64,000 nt of DNA from Fimbriimonadaceae bacterium (GCA_023957775.1 JAMLGR010000017.1:31824-95823); one strand, 5' to 3'. Positions 52,651 to 61,228 are shown, counted from the stretch's first letter. The notes: generated by a model not told the origin, from the sequence alone. Translations and numbers: made by a program.

Positions 52651-53130
52651 ATGGCGCGGGCTCTTTCCACGCTTCGGTTCGTCCCCCTCGAGCAAAGCCA
52701 GGTCCCCGAGATCCTCGAGATCGAGCGAGAGGCCAACAGCGCGCCGTGGTCGGAACGCAGCTTCCTCAACGAGTGCACCAACCCGAACGCCGTGTTCCTC
52801 GTCGCCCTGCTGGACGGGGTCCTCGTGGCCTATGGAGGCGTCTGGCTCCTGGTGGACGAGGCGCACGTCACCACGGTCGCGGTTCGGGACTCCGCGCGTC
52901 GCCAAGGGATCGCCCGCCGGCTGGTGGTGGAGCTTCTCAACGCGTCCAAGGAGCAGGGTATGACGTGCGCGACCCTCGAGGTCCGCGCAGGCAACGAAGC
53001 GGCCCGCGGTCTCTACGAGTCGCTGGGATTCCAAATCGCCGCTCGGCGCAAGGGTTACTACCCCGACAACAACGAGGACGCGCTGGTCATGTGGCTGCAC
53101 CATCTGGACGGATGGGAGCCGCCTCGGTGA
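52651..53130 (+). CDS. rimI: Ribosomal protein S18-alanine N-acetyltransferase
   Basis: 159 residues. GNAT fold. EILEIEREANSAPWSERSFL at the start, VTTVAVRDSARRQGIARRLV with the acetyl-CoA loop (RRQGIA), and LEVRAGNEAARGLYESLGFQ plus ARRKGYYPDNNEDALVMWL near the end are characteristic of RimI. It acetylates the N-terminus of S18 in E. coli; other targets are possible. Overlaps tsaD by 4 nt, a frequent pairing. Confidence 0.92.
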   Translation: MARALSTLRFVPLEQSQVPEILEIEREANSAPWSERSFLNECTNPNAVFLVALLDGVLVAYGGVWLLVDEAHVTTVAVRDSARRQGIARRLVVELLNASKEQGMTCATLEVRAGNEAARGLYESLGFQIAARRKGYYPDNNEDALVMWLHHLDGWEPPR

Positions 53131-54158
53131 CCGCGGCAGACCTCGCCCTCTTCCCCGCACCCGTCCTCGGCTTGGAAACGAGCTGCGACGAGACCAGTGC
53201 GGCCGTCTTGCTGGGACGCGGGACGCGCTCCAGCGTCGTCTCAAGCCAGGCGGCGCTCCACGAGCGGTGGGGCGGAGTCGTGCCGGAGGCGGCCGCTCGG
53301 GCGCACGTGGAAGCCATCGTGCCGGTGATCCGCGAAGCCGTGGCGCAGGCGGGCCTTGGACTTTCGGACATTGGCGCAGTCGCGGTGACGAACCGCCCGG
53401 GCTTGGTCGGGGCGCTCGCCGTAGGACTGACGGCCGCCAAGGCGCTTGCCTTCGCACGCGGTATTCCCCTACTCGGCGTACACCATCTGGAGGGCCACCT
53501 GCTCTCCCCGGTGCTGACGTGTGCCGATCTCGAGTTCCCCCACGTCTCCTTGATCGTCTCGGGCGGCCACACCGAGATCGTCCACGTGGAGGCTCCGGGG
53601 GTCTACGAGATCCTCGGCGAAACGCGGGACGACGCCGCGGGGGAGGCCTTCGACAAAGGCGCCCGGCTCCTCGGCCTCGGATACCCCGGCGGCTTTGCCG
53701 TCCAGGAGGCGGCGCGAGACGGGGCCGCCGATCGGTACACCCTTCCCCGCGCCCTGCGCGGCGAGACCCTCGAGTTCTCGTTCAGCGGATTGAAGACGGC
53801 CCTCCTTCGCCTGGTCGAAGCGGAGGGCCGGAGCCTGAGCGTGCCCGATGCCGCTGCGGCTCTGCAGGTCGCGATCGTGGACGTCCTTGTCGACCGCGCC
53901 CTGCGCGCCGTGAGAAGGACCGAGGCGCCGGCGCTGACGCTCGTGGGAGGCGTCGCGGCCAACCTGTCCCTCAGGGCGCGCCTCGCCGAGGAGTGCGCCA
54001 GAGAGGGCATCCGCTTCGAGACCCCTGACCTCGCGTACTGCACGGACAACGCCGCGATGATCGCGCTCGCGGGCTCCCTCCGCCTCGCCAACGGCGAGCG
54101 CGACGGGTGGGACCTCGACGCCCTCCCCAACGCCCCCCTCCCCTACTTTCGCGGGTGA
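53127..54158 (+). CDS. tsaD: tRNA N6-adenosine threonylcarbamoyltransferase
   Basis: 343 residues from a GTG overlapping the rimI stop (GTGA); an ATG five codons upstream is also possible. Transfers threonylcarbamoyl to A37 of ANN-decoding tRNAs, together with TsaB, TsaC and TsaE. Motifs: VLGLETSCDETSAAVL, metal-binding histidines in VHHLEGHLLSP, VSGGHTEIVHVEAPGVYEIL, GEAFDKGARLLGLGYPGG, LVGGVAANLSLRARL, YCTDNAAMIALAG. tsaB and tsaE are not adjacent. Its end overlaps the end of xer by 16 nt on the other strand. Confidence 0.97.
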   Translation: MTAADLALFPAPVLGLETSCDETSAAVLLGRGTRSSVVSSQAALHERWGGVVPEAAARAHVEAIVPVIREAVAQAGLGLSDIGAVAVTNRPGLVGALAVGLTAAKALAFARGIPLLGVHHLEGHLLSPVLTCADLEFPHVSLIVSGGHTEIVHVEAPGVYEILGETRDDAAGEAFDKGARLLGLGYPGGFAVQEAARDGAADRYTLPRALRGETLEFSFSGLKTALLRLVEAEGRSLSVPDAAAALQVAIVDVLVDRALRAVRRTEAPALTLVGGVAANLSLRARLAEECAREGIRFETPDLAYCTDNAAMIALAGSLRLANGERDGWDLDALPNAPLPYFRG

Positions 54159-55039
54159 GCCTGAAGGTATTTGCGCCGAACCTCGTCGAGGTCGAGTTGC
54201 GTGTACACCTGGGTCGTCGCGATCGATTCGTGGCCCAGCAGCTCTTGGACCGCGCGCAAATCGGCTCCACCCTTCAAGAGGTGCACGGCGTAGGTGTGTC
54301 TGAGCGTGTGGGGACCGATCCCCGGGGGCAGGCCCGCCCGACGCGCGGCGCGCTGCAACAGGCGATGGACGACTTGGCGACACATGGGGCGCCCACGATC
54401 GCTGACGACAAGCTCGCCGAGGGGACGCTTGAGCAATCGGGGGCGCGCATCGCGCACGTACCGCGACACCCAGAGCTTCGTCCCTTCGGGCAGAGGCACC
54501 CACCGAGTCTTGCCGCGCTTACCCGTGACCCGAACCGCACCCTCGAGCAGATCCACCGCGTCGAGCGTCAATCCGACGGCCTCGCTCACCCGAAGCCCCG
54601 CGCCGTAGATCAACTCGAGCAGGGCCCGATCGCGAAGTCCCCGCTCCGTCGCCACGTCGGGCACACCGAGGAGCGCCTCGAGTTGTTCGACGCCCAGCGC
54701 TTTCGGGAGCCGTTTGGGGCGGCGCAACCCTCCCGTGGAGGGGAGGTCCCCCTGCGGCCCCTCGCCACGCCGCTTGAGGAACTTGAGGAGCGAGCGAAGC
54801 GACGAGAGGCGGCGCTGGGTCGTCGAGACGGAAAGCAGGGGGCCCAGCGAGGTCTGATACCGCCTGACCAGCGGTGGATCGACCGCGCCCCACGCATCCA
54901 CGCCCAGCGCCTCGAAGAAAGCCGCGGCCTTGTACAGGTCGCCTCGATAGGCGTCGATCGTGTGCTCGCTGGCTCCCAGCTCGACGCGGAGGTGGTCGAG
55001 AAACCACTCGACCCTTTCGGTCAGGACGTTCGCTTCCAT
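54143..55039 (-). CDS. Tyrosine recombinase, XerC/XerD type
   Basis: 298 residues from the ATG at 55039 (an ATG two codons upstream is possible); the start overlaps the stop of the GT39-type gene by 19 nt. SAM-like core-binding domain at residues 4-85 (VEWFLDHLRVELGASEHTID), catalytic domain after 100. All catalytic residues are in place: Arg in YGAGLRVSEAVGL, Lys in VTGKRGKTRWVPL, His-x-x-Arg in GPHTLRHTYAVHLLKGG, His in QELLGHESIATTQVYTQL and the nucleophile Tyr in VYTQ. Size, lack of phage features and the LGHESIATTQVYTQ motif point to a housekeeping Xer for chromosome dimer resolution, not an integrase. Confidence 0.9.
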   Translation of the reverse strand: MEANVLTERVEWFLDHLRVELGASEHTIDAYRGDLYKAAAFFEALGVDAWGAVDPPLVRRYQTSLGPLLSVSTTQRRLSSLRSLLKFLKRRGEGPQGDLPSTGGLRRPKRLPKALGVEQLEALLGVPDVATERGLRDRALLELIYGAGLRVSEAVGLTLDAVDLLEGAVRVTGKRGKTRWVPLPEGTKLWVSRYVRDARPRLLKRPLGELVVSDRGRPMCRQVVHRLLQRAARRAGLPPGIGPHTLRHTYAVHLLKGGADLRAVQELLGHESIATTQVYTQLDLDEVRRKYLQAHPRK

Positions 55040-56718
55040 ACCCATACTGTGGGACGGATGTATTGCAGGTCGTGCACCGGCACCGTGGGCCAACCGTACA
55101 CGCGCTCAAGCTTGTAGCGGCGCTCCAACTCCTTCCGAAACGCCGCTGCCCTTTCGACTTGGAGCCGGACGACCGGGTCGAGGCCCGTCATCCCTTGAAG
55201 GCGCCCCACGTCGTTCCATTCGAAGCTGCTGAACACCACGTACTCCGGTGCGATCTCGGTGAGCAGCCGCACGTCCCAATCGAACCGCTGGTCCGGGTCC
55301 TCCGGCACAAACTGCACGACCTGCGGTTCCACGGCGGCTCGGCGCGCCTCGTCGCGCTTGGCAAACGGTACGGACCTGGGCAGGCCCGTATCGGGGTAAA
55401 GCGGCACGGTGTAGAACCAGGGGTCGGAAGGGACGCCCACCCGCTCGTCCGGCTGCCCCTTGGTCGCCTTCTCGAGCTCCAAGGCGGCTTCATCGCGAGG
55501 GTCTGCGCCCATCATCCACGCGGTCATCACCGCGGTCCCGCGCGCTCCGGCGCCGTCCAAGCCGCCCACTCCGAGGATGCCCAACGCGACCCAAGCCATC
55601 GCGTAGCCGCGTCGCTGGTGCGCCCATCCCACGAACGCTCCGAATCCCACCGCGAGAACGATCATGAGGGGAAACGTGTAACGCAGAAAGAGAACGTCGG
55701 CGCGCCCGATCAGTACGGCGTAAGGTGCCGCGAAACCCAGGAGCGCCAGCGCCCAGCCTCTCCGCCGCCACGCTGCGCCCGCGAGGCCGACCGCTCCCAT
55801 GACCGCCATGACCGCGCCAAACCCCACGGCGAGGTTGAACGCGTGGACGAGAAAACCACTGGGATACCCGGCGAACACAAGACCGTGCCCCGTCGACGTG
55901 TGCAGCATCTCGAACCGAACGTCGGTGAGGAATTTGCCCGTGTTCAGGAGCGCCCCGGGCGTCACGAGCACGAAGACGGATAGCGAGGCGAGCGTGCCGA
56001 TTCCCGCAAGGCGCAACCACCCGGGCCTCCGTTCGAACCCCAGGGCGACGAACAAGGCCAGCAGCGCGAGGATGCCCGTGTACTTGGTGCCGGCCGAGAG
56101 ACCCGCGAACGCACCGGACGCAACCGCCAGCCAGAGGTCCGAGCGGATCCGACCCTCCGGAGCATCTTCCGACCGGAGTGGCCGAAACAGCTCCAGCGCA
56201 AAGTAGAGGGCGCCCGCGAGAAAGAACCCGGCGGTGACATCGACGGTTTGAAAGCGCGAGTGCACCACGTGGCCGGGCGCCAGGGTCAGCGCGGCGGCGC
56301 CGAGCGCCGCCCCGAACAGGTGCGTGCGACGCCGCAACATCTGAAACACGAACCACACCGTTCCGGCACCGAACAGCACGCTGAGCAGGCGGCCAGCAAG
56401 GTGCATCTGCCCAATCGCAGCCCAGCCCTCCGCGCCGGAGTATGCGGAAACAACGTCGGACGCGACCCGCAGCAGCGTGAGGTACAGAGTTCCGTAGTTG
56501 TAGAAGCCCGGGTCAAAGTGCAGTTTCGAGGGCTCGATCTGCTGGGCGTACGACCAGATCACCAACTCGTCGGGGTGGTAACTCTGGTTGTGGAGCGCGT
56601 TGGGAAGGCCCCAACCCACGCCGAGCAATCGGATGAGAAACGCCAGCACGACGAGCCCCAAGGCGAGTCCTTGGACCGTCCGTTCAGACGACGGCGACGG
56701 AGCGGGGCTCTGCGGCAC
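55021..56718 (-). CDS. Membrane glycosyltransferase, GT39/PMT-like
   Basis: 565 residues from a GTG at 56718. About nine to eleven membrane helices, starting VQGLALGLVVLAFLIRLLGV. A periplasmic first loop has YHPDELVIWSYAQQIEPSKL, the HPDE acidic motif of polyprenol-phosphate-sugar transferases related to protein O-mannosyltransferases and ArnT. The last about 150 residues are soluble (FYTVPLYPDTGLPRSVPFAK, QFVPEDPDQRFDWDVRLL). It should move a sugar from a lipid carrier to a protein or lipid on the outer face. Start overlaps the HD gene by 35 nt, and TAAGAT ends 6 nt before the GTG, so it may also have its own leaderless message. Confidence 0.85.
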   Translation of the reverse strand: MPQSPAPSPSSERTVQGLALGLVVLAFLIRLLGVGWGLPNALHNQSYHPDELVIWSYAQQIEPSKLHFDPGFYNYGTLYLTLLRVASDVVSAYSGAEGWAAIGQMHLAGRLLSVLFGAGTVWFVFQMLRRRTHLFGAALGAAALTLAPGHVVHSRFQTVDVTAGFFLAGALYFALELFRPLRSEDAPEGRIRSDLWLAVASGAFAGLSAGTKYTGILALLALFVALGFERRPGWLRLAGIGTLASLSVFVLVTPGALLNTGKFLTDVRFEMLHTSTGHGLVFAGYPSGFLVHAFNLAVGFGAVMAVMGAVGLAGAAWRRRGWALALLGFAAPYAVLIGRADVLFLRYTFPLMIVLAVGFGAFVGWAHQRRGYAMAWVALGILGVGGLDGAGARGTAVMTAWMMGADPRDEAALELEKATKGQPDERVGVPSDPWFYTVPLYPDTGLPRSVPFAKRDEARRAAVEPQVVQFVPEDPDQRFDWDVRLLTEIAPEYVVFSSFEWNDVGRLQGMTGLDPVVRLQVERAAAFRKELERRYKLERVYGWPTVPVHDLQYIRPTVWVWKRTS

Positions 56719-57358
56719 GGGTCGATCTTAGCACTTCCAAAAGTGCGTCGACCACCTTCGGATCGAACTCCATCCCGGACCCGGCGAGGAGAACCTCTCG
56801 GGCGAGCAGGGCCCCCTGATGCCGCTCCTGCCACACGTATTCGGTCACGACCCGCAGAATCCGCCCGTTCAAGGGGATGTCCGTGCGCGACGGCACGAAC
56901 CGTCCTCCCGGCGGATCGAAGTCGAAGTGGTGGCTTCGCACCGCGGCCGCCAGGTGCTGCAGCGACGGTACCAACTCGAGCATCGCCGCGCTGACCTCGG
57001 GGTGGCGGTCGTAGGTCAACCGATCCGCCTCGGTCCACTCCCAAGGAGCCTTGGTGTTCAAAAGGTCGTAGGGGATCGCGCAAAGGCCGATGTCGCGAAG
57101 ACGCGCGGCCATCTCGAGGTCGCGCAACTTGGGGCGAGGCAGCCGGAGCCTTCTACCCACGAGCAAGCTCAGCGGCACCACGCGATCCGAGAGTCCCCGG
57201 TGACTGGCGATCCGCAGTTCGATTCCAGTGGAGAACGCACGCATGGAATCGCCGAACCGCTCGTCCATGACCCGCGGCAGATAGACGCGCACGTAATAGA
57301 GCAACCACAGGGTGGCCAACGCGGCCGAAAAGAGCACCCCCGCGGCGACGGCGCTCAC
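56684..57358 (-). CDS. Membrane protein with degenerate HD domain
   Basis: 224 residues from a GTG overlapping the stop of the HD-GYP gene (GTGA). One membrane helix at residues 4-24, then an HD-type region. Where the downstream-family motif is HDIGK, this protein has RDIGLCAIP (Arg88-Asp89), so the first metal-ligand histidine is lost. The later histidines (RSHHFDFD, 143-144) remain, and the GYP loop is replaced by FDFDPPGG. A phosphodiesterase role is unlikely; it may be a binding or regulatory partner of the intact HD-GYP protein encoded just before it. Confidence 0.75.
   Translation of the reverse strand: MSAVAAGVLFSAALATLWLLYYVRVYLPRVMDERFGDSMRAFSTGIELRIASHRGLSDRVVPLSLLVGRRLRLPRPKLRDLEMAARLRDIGLCAIPYDLLNTKAPWEWTEADRLTYDRHPEVSAAMLELVPSLQHLAAAVRSHHFDFDPPGGRFVPSRTDIPLNGRILRVVTEYVWQERHQGALLAREVLLAGSGMEFDPKVVDALLEVLRSTRAAEPRSVAVV
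56725..56730 (-). promoter_or_regulatory. Candidate -10 element (TAAGAT), 6 nt before the GT39-type gene
   Basis: On the minus strand TAAGAT, CGACCC, GTG at 56718. It lies inside the end of the upstream HD gene, so would be an internal promoter. Confidence 0.45.
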
Positions 57359-58614
57359 GCAAACCCTCCGGCGACCTGCTCGAAGGCGCGGACGACCTGT
57401 GGGTCGAACTGGCTGCCTGCGCAGCGCTTCAGTTCGGCCAGGGCCTCGGCCTGCGTCATCGGCTCTCGGTACGAGCGCTGCCCCGCCGCGCCCTCGGTGC
57501 CCACCATCGCGTCGAAGGCGTCGACCACGCAGATGATCTTGCTCTCGATCGGAATCTCCTCTTCGGTGAGCCGGGCGGGATAGCCCCGGCCGTCGAGGCG
57601 TTCGTGGTGGTGGCGAATCCACGGAACCATCGGTTGGAACTGCGGGACCTGGGCGAGAATTTCCGCGCCGAATTCGGAGTGCCGCTTCACGTGGTCGAAC
57701 TCGGTGTCGGTCAGCCGCCGCGGAAGATCCAGAATCTGTTCGTTCACCGCGATCTTGCCGATGTCGTGGAGGACTGCGGCCTCGCGCACCATTCGGGCGC
57801 GAGTGGTGGACAGCCCAAGTCTCAAGGCGACGTCCTCCGCCATCTCGGCCACCCGTTCGAGGTGCCCGTGGGTGTACGGGTGCGCCCGTTGAAGCATGAG
57901 GGTCAGAGCCGTGATCGTCTCGTAGTAGTGGCTGTACAAGCGCGATCGCATGGCAAACGCGGTGCGGAGCGCCCATACCGGCACCAGCGTGAGGGCCGCA
58001 TAGAAGCCCAGGTTCATCGCGGCCAAGACCGTCACGGTCACGGCGAACAGCGCATAGAGGACGAGGCTCTGCACGGCCGTTCTGGCGTCCGACCAGAGCG
58101 CGTCGAAACGGCGCCGCGGATGGACGGCCCGGTCGGCGACGGTGACGAGGAGGAAGTTGGCCAGGACGTAGACGCACGCGAATCCCGCCGCCGCGAGGGC
58201 GACTTGGGCATCCGTGACGGCTCCGGCCCTCAGCTCCTCGAAAGCGAGTCCCGCCAAGGTGCAGGAGAGCGCGGCGACCGAAGCATTGAAGGAGATCCAA
58301 ACCGCCTTCGCACGGCCACCCGCACCCTTGGTCGCCAATCCGCCCAAAATCGCGACTCCCGTGTCCGCCAGAACGGCTCCCAACGGGCCGAGAACGAACG
58401 CCAGGCCGGCGATGTAGGGCATCGTGAACGAGACCCGCAGGCCCCGTCTGGAGAGCTGGACCGGAAGAAACTCGGCAAGCAGCGCCAAGCCGCAGAAGAG
58501 CGTGGCAAGGGACCTGTCCCCGCGCGGCATCCCGAAAGCAAGAAACACCGCAAACGGCGCGGCCACGCCCGCGACTCCAAGCAGCCAGAACAGAATCCTC
58601 GCCGGACGCACCAT
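57355..58614 (-). CDS. HD-GYP domain protein with N-terminal seven-helix membrane sensor
   Basis: 419 residues. About six to seven membrane helices up to residue 220 (ILFWLLGVAGVAAPFAVFLA, PYIAGLAFVLGPLGAVLADT, LVLYALFAVTVTVLAAMNLG), then an HD-GYP domain: THGHLERVAEMAEDVALRLG, AAVLHDIGKIAVNEQILDLP (His283-Asp284), VKRHSEFGAEIL, IRHHHERLDGRGYPARL and KIICVVDAFDAM. All metal ligands and the GYP loop are present. HD-GYP proteins hydrolyse cyclic di-GMP or related dinucleotides. First gene of a four-gene run with the degenerate HD protein, the membrane glycosyltransferase and xer. The signal sensed is unknown. Confidence 0.92.
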   Translation of the reverse strand: MVRPARILFWLLGVAGVAAPFAVFLAFGMPRGDRSLATLFCGLALLAEFLPVQLSRRGLRVSFTMPYIAGLAFVLGPLGAVLADTGVAILGGLATKGAGGRAKAVWISFNASVAALSCTLAGLAFEELRAGAVTDAQVALAAAGFACVYVLANFLLVTVADRAVHPRRRFDALWSDARTAVQSLVLYALFAVTVTVLAAMNLGFYAALTLVPVWALRTAFAMRSRLYSHYYETITALTLMLQRAHPYTHGHLERVAEMAEDVALRLGLSTTRARMVREAAVLHDIGKIAVNEQILDLPRRLTDTEFDHVKRHSEFGAEILAQVPQFQPMVPWIRHHHERLDGRGYPARLTEEEIPIESKIICVVDAFDAMVGTEGAAGQRSYREPMTQAEALAELKRCAGSQFDPQVVRAFEQVAGGFA

Positions 58615-58741
58615 AGGGCGATTAGCGGCGGCCGCGCGATGGCGGCGGCGGATAGATCGATAATTTTCCGAGCGTCCTTCCCCTGTCGCTCAAACCCTTA
58701 CCCCTTCCAGAGCCCCTCGAGGCCCTGGCAATTCGCACAGG

Positions 58742-58750
58742 CATTCTATC
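58742..58750 (-). promoter_or_regulatory. Possible extended -10 promoter of the HD-GYP operon
   Basis: On the minus strand TGATAGAAT, an extended -10, about 130 nt before the ATG at 58614. No -35. The remainder of 58615-58779 shows nothing. Confidence 0.4.
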
Positions 58751-58779
58751 ACAGATTGGGGAAAACGTGGGGAAAGCGG

Positions 58780-59745
58780 CTAACCGGCAACCAGCGAGAG
58801 GGTGGTGGTCCCCTTGAACCGCTCTTCGTACACAGGCTCGTTCGGCCTCTGCGTGACGACCACCGAGAATCCGCCTTCCGACTTCGCCGTTGCCCTGACG
58901 GTCCGACGCGTCTGGAGATCGAGGTCGAATTCGATCGTCGCCTTGAGGCGAAGCGGAATCTGCTTCAGCCCGGACTGCTCGGGTTTGGTGTCCATCAACT
59001 GGTTCACGAACTGGGCGAGATCGGTGTCCAGCGACAGGTCGGCATCGACGCGTTGGTAGCGCTTCCCCTCGACCTCGACCGGGCCCTTGTAGGTGTAGGT
59101 GTAGTCGAGGCGCTGAACCGCAAGCTGGCCGCCCTTCCCCGCGAGCGCTTGGGGCGAGTACCCCACGGTGCGCTTCCACGTGTCGCCGGGGTTGACCAGA
59201 TCGTAGGGCAGCTTGGGAGAGAAGTCGAGCGAGCTGTCGATGGCGCCAAGGAAGAGCGCGAGGCGGTGGATCTCTCCGACGAACTGCTCGATCACGTCCT
59301 GGGGGGCTCCCTCGGGCCCAGTCTCCGCGCCAGGAGTCGCGGCCCGATCCAACGCTGCGGGCGGCGGCTTCTTGCCCGGATTGAGGTCCTTCAGCTCCAG
59401 CAGCTCGTTGATGGGAGAAAGCGTCGCGTCGAGCTTCATGTCCACCTTCTCCACCCGTTTGGTTTCGGGAGTGTTGAAGGTCTCGCCCTCGATCCAGGTC
59501 ATCGTCGGACGCTCGTAATGCACCACCGCGATGCCGTCGGCCTTCATCTCGGTGACGGCGTACGTGAACTTGTACTGGATGCCCAGATCTTCGGGAATCC
59601 ACGACAGGAGTCCCGGACCGCGGGACTCGACCTGGATCGCCGACTTGACGGCGTACTGTCCCTTCTCGCCTTTGGCAAAGACGCGGGAGAGGTCCACGGG
59701 CGCGGAAGGAAGCCCGACGAAGAGGAGAAGCGGGGCGAGTAGCAT
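58780..59745 (-). CDS. Secreted protein of unknown function
   Basis: 321 residues from the ATG at 59745, which begins a signal peptide (LLAPLLLFVGLPSAP). The rest is mostly beta: GEKGQYAVKSAIQVESRGPG, GIQYKFTYAVTEMKADGIAV, MTWIEGETFNTPETKRVEKV, DYTYTYKGPVEVEGKRYQRV, ATIEFDLDLQTRRTVRATAK, TTTLSLVAG. The layout (long paired strands, a Pro/Ala-rich linker near residue 130, an acidic helix before residue 170) resembles exported single-domain proteins of the DUF6263-like kind, in which a time-dependent or substrate term is compared across halves; that match is uncertain. Downstream of rplT but separated by a terminator. Confidence 0.65.
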   Translation of the reverse strand: MLLAPLLLFVGLPSAPVDLSRVFAKGEKGQYAVKSAIQVESRGPGLLSWIPEDLGIQYKFTYAVTEMKADGIAVVHYERPTMTWIEGETFNTPETKRVEKVDMKLDATLSPINELLELKDLNPGKKPPPAALDRAATPGAETGPEGAPQDVIEQFVGEIHRLALFLGAIDSSLDFSPKLPYDLVNPGDTWKRTVGYSPQALAGKGGQLAVQRLDYTYTYKGPVEVEGKRYQRVDADLSLDTDLAQFVNQLMDTKPEQSGLKQIPLRLKATIEFDLDLQTRRTVRATAKSEGGFSVVVTQRPNEPVYEERFKGTTTLSLVAG

Positions 59746-59813
59746 GGCTGTTTCTCTAGGACGCCTGAGAGGGGAGTCGGGATTCGGGAGCCGGGAATCG
59801 GAAAGATTGAAAA

Positions 59814-59844
59814 ACGACAAAGGGCCCTCGAAGGGCCCTTTTGT
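59814..59844. terminator. Bidirectional Rho-independent terminator after rplT
   Basis: AAGGGCCCTTCGAGGGCCCTT on the minus strand, flanked by A-runs and T-runs on both sides. Located 19 nt after the rplT stop. Confidence 0.88.
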
Positions 59845-59862
59845 CTCGCCGTCTGGCAGGAA

Positions 59863-60216
59863 CTACTTCGTCGCCATGGCTTGCTTCACGATCGCGCGGA
59901 ACGCGTCCATGTCGTGGATCGCCAACTCGCTGAGCACCTTGCGGTTTACCTGGATTCCATTTTGGGTCAGACCGTGAATGAACGCGCTGTAGCGGACATC
60001 GCAGGCGCGGCAGGCCGCCGTGATCCGGACAATCCAGAGCCGGCGAAAATCGCGCTTTCGGGCGCGTCGGTCGCGGAACGCGTACTGTCCCGATTTCATC
60101 CACTGTTCGTGGGCGCGTCGGAACACGTTCTTCTTCCTGCCCCAGTACCCGGTGGTTCTGGACAGGATCTTCTTGTGTCGTTTGTGGCGCATCAGGCCAC
60201 GTTTGACTCGAGCCAT
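59863..60216 (-). CDS. rplT: 50S ribosomal protein L20
   Basis: 117 residues, normal. Early 50S assembly protein; in E. coli and Bacillus-type systems it or S-proteins feed back on the infC-rpmI-rplT operon. MARVKRGLMRHKRHKKILSR, GYWGRKKNVFRRAHEQWMKS, FRRLWIVRITAACRACDVRY and FIHGLTQNGIQVNRKVLSEL are canonical. GAGGAG precedes the ATG by 7 nt. A 94-nt gap to rpmI shows no clear terminator. Confidence 0.99.
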   Translation of the reverse strand: MARVKRGLMRHKRHKKILSRTTGYWGRKKNVFRRAHEQWMKSGQYAFRDRRARKRDFRRLWIVRITAACRACDVRYSAFIHGLTQNGIQVNRKVLSELAIHDMDAFRAIVKQAMATK

Positions 60217-60310
60217 CGTTTATCTCCTCGTTTTTCGGACCGGTTCCCAGTTCCCCGATCGGGGACGGTAGCGGTAGAGTGGCGGGCGGAGGCGACTCCG
60301 CGCCGACGGA

Positions 60311-60505
60311 CTACAGGACGAGCAGGCGCCGAATGCGCTTGCGCTCGCCTTTGAACACCTCGGGCTCCTGCTCAAGGCGTCGCTTCTGGCTCGCGCTCTT
60401 GTGCAGGAACTGGTGGTTGTTGTGCGACTTCCGGCGAAGGATCTTTCCCGTTCCCGAGATTTTGAACCGCTTCGCCGCTGTCTTGTTTGTCTTCAGCTTT
60501 GGCAT
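60311..60505 (-). CDS. rpmI: 50S ribosomal protein L35
   Basis: 64 residues, normal. [20 protein letters not shown] and [20 protein letters not shown] are canonical. The ATG lies 134 nt inside the 3' end of infC in another frame; a GGAAAG site 9 nt before it is also within infC. The gene must therefore be translated by internal initiation or re-initiation. Confidence 0.98.
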   Translation of the reverse strand: MPKLKTNKTAAKRFKISGTGKILRRKSHNNHQFLHKSASQKRRLEQEPEVFKGERKRIRRLLVL

Positions 60506-61052
60506 GCTTTTGCTTTCCTTGCGGCTTCGGCACCAGGATCATGATCATCAGCTTCCCGTCCAAGGTCGGTGGCCGCTCCACCGATGCGTACTCGGCGAGC
60601 GCGTCCGCCATCTTGGCCAGCTTCTGACGTCCGATTTCCGGGTGCGTCACCTCACGTGCCCGAAACTGGCACGTGACTTTGACCTTGTGTCCCTCCCCAA
60701 GAAACCGAATCGTGTTCTTCAGAAGAAACGCAAGATCGTGTTCCGCGATGCGCGGACTGATCTTTATACCCTTAACCTCGGCTTGCTTTTTCTTCGTTTC
60801 GCGGGCTTGCTTGCCGGTCAGGTACTTGTATTTGCCGTAATCGAGGATCTTGCAGACGGGTGGATTCGCGCTCGGCGAGACCATCACGAGGTCCAATCCT
60901 TGCTCCTTGGCCATCGAGAGCGCCTGCCTGCTTTGCAGAATTCCCAGTTGTTCTCCGTCTGAGCCGATCACTCGCACGTCTCGAAACCGCAGCACGCGCT
61001 CATTGACCGGGGGGCCCGGGTCCGGGCGGGCATCTCGCCTAAATCTTCTTAT
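60372..61052 (-). CDS. infC: Translation initiation factor IF-3 (predicted AUA start)
   Basis: 226 residues from an ATA codon at 61052-61050, read [20 protein letters not shown] then [18 protein letters not shown]. The conserved VNER-RVIG part lies before the first in-frame common starts (GTG or CTG at about 60995), so those are too late. AGGAG sits 7 nt before the ATA, and there is no ATG in frame upstream. N and C domains are complete: [61 protein letters not shown] Gln/Glu/Pro-rich tail of about 50 residues after LVPKPQGKQ overlaps rpmI. IF-3 checks start codons, and infC genes often use AUU or AUA for self-regulation. Confidence 0.93.
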   Translation of the reverse strand: MRRFRRDARPDPGPPVNERVLRFRDVRVIGSDGEQLGILQSRQALSMAKEQGLDLVMVSPSANPPVCKILDYGKYKYLTGKQARETKKKQAEVKGIKISPRIAEHDLAFLLKNTIRFLGEGHKVKVTCQFRAREVTHPEIGRQKLAKMADALAEYASVERPPTLDGKLMIMILVPKPQGKQKHAKAEDKQDSGEAVQNLGNGKDPSPEVAQQPPVPAQEREPEATP

Positions 61053-61093
61053 GTTCGTTCTCCTCGTTGCATTGTGGTTCAGCCAACCTGATC

Positions 61094-61123
61094 AGTATAT
61101 CGTCGGCAGTTTGAACCTGTCAA
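61094..61123 (-). promoter_or_regulatory. Sigma70-type promoter of infC-rpmI-rplT
   Basis: On the minus strand TTGACA at 61123-61118, 18-nt spacer, TATACT at 61099-61094. Near consensus in both boxes. Predicted start near 61087, so the leader to the ATA is about 35 nt, including AGGAG. Confidence 0.85.
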
Positions 61124-61228
61124 ACGACTAGACGCCTGGAGAGGCTACCGGTTCTGCCCGGGGCGCGCGGTATTCTCCCCTCGCATCCGGTGTGATTCAA
61201 GGGGATCGCGCGGCGCGGGGCTTTTTCA

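Noticed and set aside
54143..55039. Integrase of a prophage or genomic island
   Set aside because: Xer-like size and motifs, housekeeping neighbours (tsaD, HD-GYP operon), no tRNA or attachment repeats, and no phage genes nearby.
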